Source: Victivallales bacterium (GTDB lineage: Bacteria > Verrucomicrobiota > Lentisphaeria > Victivallales > UBA1829). Taken from it: 10,818 bases of DNA. Positions 6,781 through 10,818 of the stretch are shown piece after piece. Each line of letters opens with the position of its first letter. Positions within the stretch are counted from its first letter, which is position 1. Under the pieces are notes generated by a model that was given only the letters and a program-made list of their open reading frames with translations, made no database searches and was not told the DNA's origin. The stretch is from contig JAEEQO010000089.1 of NCBI GenBank assembly GCA_016285335.1, positions 1 through 10,818 of the forward strand, in the 5' to 3' direction. The position numbers were made by a program, and so were the translations under genes.

Positions 6781-9561
6781 ATGAAATCGAAAACGGTCAG
6801 CATATTCGCCTCGCTCGTTTGCGGCGCCATTCTTTTCTTCGCCGCGTCCCTGACGGCTTGCGCGAAAGAGGAAACCACAACGAAGAACAACGTCAGAACG
6901 GCGGAGTTCGAACTGAATCCGCCCGCAGAGGAGTTCGATACCGCCCCCATGCCCGTAGGAATTTTTCATTTCTCCTTCGCAACGGGCAAAATGGAGTGGG
7001 TCCCGTTCGGAAAGCCCGCGAACATTCAGGATCTGGCCGAGCTTGCCATGCGCGAACGAAATCAGGAAAAAGCCCCCGCGGGACTTGATTTCAGCATTCG
7101 GGGTGAGATCGACATGCGGAAAGCGCAGCCCGTGATCCTGTCGGAAGACGAGATCAAGTCGATCCTGTCGACGGGCGTTCTCCCGGAAAAGAAACCGACG
7201 ACCAAGGCGCAGGGCTTGAAAACGGATTCCTATTATCTCATGAAAGATGAAACGGACCAGTCGACTTATGTTTTCAAGCTCAGGGACCATTCTCCCGGAT
7301 ACGTCTGGCAGCAGATCGCATACGTCCGCATCCCGGACGGAACGTCGTGGAAAAAGAATCCCGACCTGACCGCGCTGCTGAACATGCCGCAGGCGATCGA
7401 CGGGTTGAAGACCATCCCTGTATCGAGTGGCGTTCCGAACCTCGCGGAAGGAAAGATAAAGGAAGTCTCGGCGGCCCGGAATGACCTGAAAGCGTACTAC
7501 CCCGCCGCCGCGAAGGTCGGCGACTTCGTTTTCTTCTCCCAGGGAAAGTCTCCGTTATACCCCAACGGGACTCCCTTCAAAAAGGAGATGCTCAATGCCG
7601 GATGCGACTATTTCAACGGCGTTGACGCGTATCCCGGCGAAGGCGACACGCTGCTGCTGAGCCTCAACAAGCGCTGCGCGGCGATCCCCGACGACAAGGT
7701 CGAATCCCTGTGCAAGGACCCCGCGAAACTCGTGGGCGATTACTGCGGCGTCCCGATGGGCATCACCGCCGCCGAACAGCCGATGGTCCTGCTGGAAACA
7801 TCCGCGAAAAAGCTCTTCCTGATCGTCGGGCTTGATACGGCATCAACAAAAGGGAAGATCACATATCTGGAAATCCCGCGCGGCGGCATTTCGAAGGAAC
7901 AGGCGAACGCGATCCGGGAATACCGGACGCTTCAGAAAAAGAAAATGAACGCCGATATGACGATGCGGCGGATGGTCCAGGCAGCGAACAAGAAGGAAGC
8001 CGAGCGCAAACAAGCGGAAGAGCAGGCCAGACAGGATGCGATGAACAAGAGGATCGAGGACGTGAAGCAGCAATCCGGCGACACGTTCCCGAAGACGCCG
8101 GAGGAGATCAGCCTGGCGGAAGAGCTGATCCTCGGCGCGGAGTACGACAGGCTGCTCGAACTCTGCAAAGGGAAAAAACTGGATTTCAATGTGAATGGAA
8201 CAAGAGGAAACAAGTCGCCTCTGTTGTATCAGGCGATCGAACATAATCCGGAACGCCGGAACCAGGATTTCCTTGACCGGAAAAACAGGATCTTCGAGTT
8301 CGTGCTGAACAACGGCGGAGCCGCCGTAATTCCCACGGAGGGCGGTGTGGCCTGCGTCGCGGAAGCCGCGGCGACGAACAACAAATTCGCGTTCGATCTG
8401 CTCGTGAAGGACGGCTTCGACTTCAATCGGAAACTCAAGATAGGAATGACGGTTCAGGAATATCTGCTTAAATATCGGAACATCGCCAAAATCGACGCCG
8501 AGATCATGAAAAAGATCAATTCGGAGAGCAGGCTGCCCCTGTACATGCGGCTTCCGTCGATCGACGCCGCCGACCTGAAGAAAGAGCTGGAGGACCAAGC
8601 GAACCCCGTAGACGTCAACAAGCCGGACAGCAGCGGAATGACCCTGCTGGATTACGCGATCGACCCGAAACAGTATTGCAGTCCGGCCATCGTCAGCACG
8701 CTGCTCGACGCGGGCGCCAAGTTTAAAGAGTCCACGGTACGCCAGATCAGCAGTTCGAATGAAAGGTATTATTTCCTTCCGGTATTCTGGCAGCATCGCA
8801 ACCAATTGACCGAGGACGCGTGGTATGACTGTTTCCGCTCGTCGATAACCGCCCGGAACATCGAAGCGTTCAAGTTCTTCCTGGAACAGGGGTTCGATCC
8901 TGACAAGAAAACGAATAACCCTTATGTTCACAGCCCGCTGATGGTCGTCTATAAGGACGGGACGCAGGAAATGGTGGAGATGATGGAAGCGCGCGGATAC
9001 AAAAAGCCGTTCTGGGCGGCGATCAAGTGGAACGACCTCGATCTGGCGAAAGAATACCTCGATGCCGGGGTGGACGTCAACGAGCCGGACAATGTCACCC
9101 GCAAGAAGCCGATTTCGCTTGCCGTGTCGGCCGGCAATTTGAAAATGGCGGAGCTGCTGATCGAACACGGCGTGAAGGTTTCGCCCGACGATTATCGCCG
9201 CCCTGGGGATTATTATCCCGTTGCATCCGCCGCCACCTCCGGCCAGACGAAAATGGTGGAGCTGCTCCTGACGCACGGGTTCGTGCCGGATTTCCCCGAA
9301 ACGCCCGGAGACACCAAACACCCGCGCCAATCGTCCGCTCTGTATATCGCCTTGCTCTACAAGCATTATGAAACGGCGAAAGTCCTGCTGAAGAACGGCG
9401 CGCGCACCGATGTCACGCAGGAAAAAACTGTCTTCGACCAGAAACAGGGCAAATCCGTCAAGATCGACGCCGGACTGAAAGAAATCTTCAAGAACGATCC
9501 CGAGGCGCTGAAGGTCCTCGGCGCGGAGCCGGAACAGGAAAAAGGATTCTTCGAATTCTGA
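6781..9561 (+). CDS. Ankyrin-repeat lipoprotein with uncharacterised N-terminal region
   Basis: A 926-residue protein. ATG 6781 has GGAGGA (6769-6774) 6 nt upstream and opens a lipoprotein signal peptide: K2/K4, a hydrophobic core (about 6-23) and lipobox LTAC with Cys27. Residues about 30-370 match no family I recognise; they look like a folded mixed alpha/beta domain. Residues about 373-438 are charged and helical (KKEAERKQAEEQARQD), probably a coiled coil. From about 445 the chain has ankyrin-like helix pairs ending in LLDAGAKF (near 641), EYLDAGVDVNEPD (758), ELLIEHGVKV (790), ELLLTHGFVPDF (826) and VLLKNGARTD (866); repeats before 640 are degenerate. Likely anchored to a membrane facing the periplasm and used for protein binding; the target is unknown. 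No toxin, protease or nuclease motif was seen. Codon use (AGG, CGG, AAA) resembles the two Sel1 genes rather than guaA. A long structured leader precedes it. Confidence 0.82.
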   Translation: MKSKTVSIFASLVCGAILFFAASLTACAKEETTTKNNVRTAEFELNPPAEEFDTAPMPVGIFHFSFATGKMEWVPFGKPANIQDLAELAMRERNQEKAPAGLDFSIRGEIDMRKAQPVILSEDEIKSILSTGVLPEKKPTTKAQGLKTDSYYLMKDETDQSTYVFKLRDHSPGYVWQQIAYVRIPDGTSWKKNPDLTALLNMPQAIDGLKTIPVSSGVPNLAEGKIKEVSAARNDLKAYYPAAAKVGDFVFFSQGKSPLYPNGTPFKKEMLNAGCDYFNGVDAYPGEGDTLLLSLNKRCAAIPDDKVESLCKDPAKLVGDYCGVPMGITAAEQPMVLLETSAKKLFLIVGLDTASTKGKITYLEIPRGGISKEQANAIREYRTLQKKKMNADMTMRRMVQAANKKEAERKQAEEQARQDAMNKRIEDVKQQSGDTFPKTPEEISLAEELILGAEYDRLLELCKGKKLDFNVNGTRGNKSPLLYQAIEHNPERRNQDFLDRKNRIFEFVLNNGGAAVIPTEGGVACVAEAAATNNKFAFDLLVKDGFDFNRKLKIGMTVQEYLLKYRNIAKIDAEIMKKINSESRLPLYMRLPSIDAADLKKELEDQANPVDVNKPDSSGMTLLDYAIDPKQYCSPAIVSTLLDAGAKFKESTVRQISSSNERYYFLPVFWQHRNQLTEDAWYDCFRSSITARNIEAFKFFLEQGFDPDKKTNNPYVHSPLMVVYKDGTQEMVEMMEARGYKKPFWAAIKWNDLDLAKEYLDAGVDVNEPDNVTRKKPISLAVSAGNLKMAELLIEHGVKVSPDDYRRPGDYYPVASAATSGQTKMVELLLTHGFVPDFPETPGDTKHPRQSSALYIALLYKHYETAKVLLKNGARTDVTQEKTVFDQKQGKSVKIDAGLKEIFKNDPEALKVLGAEPEQEKGFFEF

Positions 9562-9723
9562 GGAATCCGCCAACCTCACCACCCCCAGCCGACTACCCCC
9601 GACACCCCCTGTCCGGCAGGCTCCGGGCAGTTTGCCGCGCTGGCTGCGGTCGGCGCGTTCTTCGACACCACCTCGGAACACATCTTCGAGGAATCGGGAA
9701 AAGGCATTCTCGCGAGCATGTAA
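9562..9723 (+). pseudogene. Possible gene fragment (coding-like 3' end) after the ankyrin gene
   Basis: In the same frame as the ankyrin gene, past its TGA (9559-9561), the sequence stays open for 53 codons to TAA 9721-9723. From about 9628 it reads QFAALAAVGAFFD, then TTSEHIFEESGKGILASM, with C/G-ending codons like the local genes, so it looks like the end of a protein. It has no start codon or ribosome-binding site. It could be a remnant of another gene, or an old extension of the ankyrin protein cut off by the TGA. A hairpin CTGTCCGG/CCGGGCAG (9609-9616 with 9623-9630) followed by TTT overlaps it and may act as a weak terminator. I do not recognise the family. Confidence 0.35.
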
Positions 9724-9750
9724 AAGGCTGATTCCGCGCACAAAAAACCG

Positions 9751-9764
9751 AAAAAAGGGGGGGG
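9751..9764. repeat. A6-G8 homopolymer tract upstream of a promoter
   Basis: Six A then eight G, ending 15 bp before the -35 box at 9780. It is the longest G run in the window. It lies between short arms AAAACCG (9744-9750) and CGGTTTT (9769-9775). Slippage here could alter upstream promoter geometry. Confidence 0.6.
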
Positions 9765-9779
9765 AACGCGGTTTTCGAG

Positions 9780-9808
9780 TTGATTTTGCGCCGCGTATGC
9801 GCTATATT
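9780..9808 (+). promoter_or_regulatory. Sigma-70-type promoter for the TPR membrane protein gene
   Basis: TTGATT (9780-9785, 4 of 6), a 17-bp spacer and TATATT (9803-9808, 5 of 6), with the extended box GCTATATTA shared with 2682-2690. Expected start near 9815, giving a leader of about 45 nt. The promoter lies inside a longer upstream extension of the reading frame, which argues against any start before 9860. Confidence 0.72.
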
Positions 9809-9859
9809 ATTAGAATCAACTTGCAACAAAACTACTTTTTCAGAAAGACATACCGCACC

Positions 9860-10690
9860 ATGGCAAACAAGAACAAGAAAAAAATCGAATCCTTCGACCA
9901 GCTCGCCGCCATGCAGCAGCACAAGCGTCCCGCCCAGTCGCAGGAGGAACCCACGATCTCCTCCATGCTGGACGAATTCGAAATGTGGATGGCACTCAAC
10001 TGGAAGAAAGCCATCATCAGCGTCTGCGCGTTCGCGGTCGTCGTTTCCATCGTCATCATCATCCAGGGCGCGATCCAGCGCGCCGAACTCGCCGCCCGCC
10101 GCGAACTCGCGAACGCCGGCAGCATCGCCGAGCTCGAGGCCGCCATCGCGAAGCATCCGGGCAACAAGGCCGCCGATTTCGCGCGTCTCCGCCTCGCCGG
10201 CGAGCTGATCCTCAGCGACAAGTCCGGCGACCTCGAAAAGGCGCGCGAACAGCTCCTCGCCGTCGCCGCCTCCTCAAAATCCGAAACGTTCATCAAGATG
10301 CGGTCCGCGCTCGACGCCGCCTACATCCTCGAACAGCTCGGCAAGGCGGAAGACGCCGCCATCGAGTTCGAACGCATCGCGAACCTGTCCCAGACGCCCG
10401 AAGACCTCCGCATCGAGGCTTCCTACTCCGCCGCACGCATCTTCTCCGGCCTCGACCAGATGATGAAGGCCGACGCCGTGCTGAAAAACATCAACTTCGC
10501 GGTCGTCGCCGCCGAGGGGACTTCCACCGTCAAGGGCTACTGGACCGCCCTCGCTGCACAGCTCGACGAGAAGATCCATCCGCAGCAGGCCGCGGCAGCC
10601 CCGGCTCCGGCTGAAAAGTCCGCCGACGCTCCGGCCGAAAAGCCTGCGGAAAAGCCCGCCGACGCTCCGGCCGAAAAGCCCGCCGCCTGA
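9860..10690 (+). CDS. Single-pass membrane protein with periplasmic TPR-like domain (YfgM-like topology)
   Basis: A 276-residue protein. ATG 9860 follows a good promoter; the ribosome-binding site is weak (AGAAAG 9842-9847, 12 nt away). The N-terminal 50 residues are charged and cytoplasmic (MANKNKKKIESF). One membrane helix spans about 51-71 (AIISVCAFAVVVSIVIII). Residues about 75-240 are alpha-helical with TPR-like spacing (KAREQLLAVAA, ALDAAYILEQLGKAEDAAIEFERIA). The tail (about 245-276) is Ala/Pro/Glu/Lys-rich with repeated DAPAEKPA blocks. The topology matches YfgM/tetratricopeptide_21 proteins, which in E. coli are SecYEG-associated, but I cannot show homology, so only the architecture is claimed. 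It lies 15 bp upstream of the putative RNA methyltransferase and is probably cotranscribed with it. Codon use is housekeeping-like (CGC arginine). Confidence 0.8.
   Translation: MANKNKKKIESFDQLAAMQQHKRPAQSQEEPTISSMLDEFEMWMALNWKKAIISVCAFAVVVSIVIIIQGAIQRAELAARRELANAGSIAELEAAIAKHPGNKAADFARLRLAGELILSDKSGDLEKAREQLLAVAASSKSETFIKMRSALDAAYILEQLGKAEDAAIEFERIANLSQTPEDLRIEASYSAARIFSGLDQMMKADAVLKNINFAVVAAEGTSTVKGYWTALAAQLDEKIHPQQAAAAPAPAEKSADAPAEKPAEKPADAPAEKPAA
10621..10680 (+). repeat. Tandem repeat in the A/E/K/P-rich tail of the TPR protein gene
   Basis: A 24-bp stretch at 10621-10644 recurs exactly at 10657-10680 (36-bp period), encoding ADAPAEKP twice with one AEKP between. A related copy precedes it at about 10603-10620. 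Such tracts often vary in copy number between strains. Confidence 0.85.
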
Positions 10691-10705
10691 TTTCGGGGGC
10701 TTCGG

Positions 10706-10818
10706 ATGTCCGAATCCGGCGGTCTGACCAGACGCACCGAGTCGCTGCTCCGGGCACTCCGGACACGGCACGGCCGCCGCGATTCCGAATACTGTTTCTG
10801 CGACGGCCTCCGCGCCTC
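10706..10818 (+). CDS. Probable TrmH/SpoU-family RNA methyltransferase, N-terminus only
   Basis: ATG 10706 opens a frame that runs to the window end (37 full codons). GGGGG (10695-10699) lies 6 nt upstream as a plausible ribosome-binding site, and the gap to the previous gene is 15 bp. The visible residues, LTRRTESLLRAL, then RTRHGRRDSEYCFCDGLRA, fit the N-terminal substrate-binding motif of TrmH/RlmB-like enzymes (LxxLxxRxGRxxxGxFxxEGxR), although a Cys-Asp replaces the usual Val-Glu. The knotted SAM-binding domain would lie beyond the window, so this is a motif-level guess. Confidence 0.5.
   Translation, partial: MSESGGLTRRTESLLRALRTRHGRRDSEYCFCDGLRA

Noticed and set aside
7843..9741. A 632-residue - strand open frame opposite the ankyrin gene
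   Set aside because: It is antisense to a convincing lipoprotein/ankyrin gene, has skewed composition, and has no ribosome-binding site or known domain. The same applies to 1401-2558 and 2924-4219 on the - strand opposite the Sel1 genes.
9632..9859. Upstream in-frame extension of the TPR membrane protein
   Set aside because: It would place the promoter (9780-9808) and the A6-G8 tract inside the coding region, and the extra residues are Arg/Lys-rich nonsense ahead of a normal N-terminus.

Overview
The window is about 10.8 kb of GC-rich bacterial DNA, and every gene I accept lies on the + strand. Four things suggest a Gram-negative carbohydrate degrader, with the Lentisphaerae/Verrucomicrobiota group (Victivallis-like) my best guess: a GH51 arabinofuranosidase with an added sugar-binding-like domain, exported Sel1 and ankyrin proteins, strongly C-ending codons in the housekeeping genes, and intergenic hairpin arrays. 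This placement is inference; there is no rRNA or other phylogenetic marker apart from guaA.

Layout: (1) 1-921, the 3' end of a GH51 alpha-L-arabinofuranosidase gene. (2) 924-1090, a dense array of small hairpins. (3) 1116-2477, a Sel1-repeat lipoprotein. (4) 2481-2558, a second hairpin array, ending in a possible terminator. (5) 2771-4315, a second exported Sel1 protein built from a doubled 241-residue module, with a good promoter at 2661-2689. (6) 4549-6093, guaA (GMP synthase), whose stop codon runs into a third hairpin array (6092-6198) and then an intrinsic terminator (6210-6253). (7) 6254-6780, about 530 bp without a convincing gene; it holds a possible promoter and a long structured leader with a terminator/antiterminator-like pair. 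(8) 6781-9561, a 926-residue lipoprotein with C-terminal ankyrin repeats. (9) 9562-9723, a coding-like fragment. (10) 9860-10690, a membrane-anchored TPR-like protein with an A/E/K/P-rich tail. (11) From 10706, the start of a probable TrmH/SpoU-family RNA methyltransferase, cut by the window end.

The genes do not form one pathway. guaA, the TPR protein and the methyltransferase look like core genes. The two Sel1 proteins and the ankyrin protein are all predicted to be exported, are built from solenoid repeats, and use AGG/AGA arginine codons freely. I found no AGG/AGA in guaA, the GH51 fragment or the TPR gene. This suggests that the exported repeat proteins form a separate, possibly more recently acquired or faster-evolving, set interleaved with the core genes.

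The most striking signal is a repeated unit of about 46 bp found at three gene ends. It consists of a 14-bp hairpin (6-bp stem, AA loop), a linker of about 10 nt (core CTGTnATA), and a 22-bp hairpin (7-bp stem GTGNNNN, one bulged base, 2-bp clamp, 3-nt loop). Units occur in both orientations, and their stems differ by paired, compensatory changes, so the fold is conserved more than the sequence.
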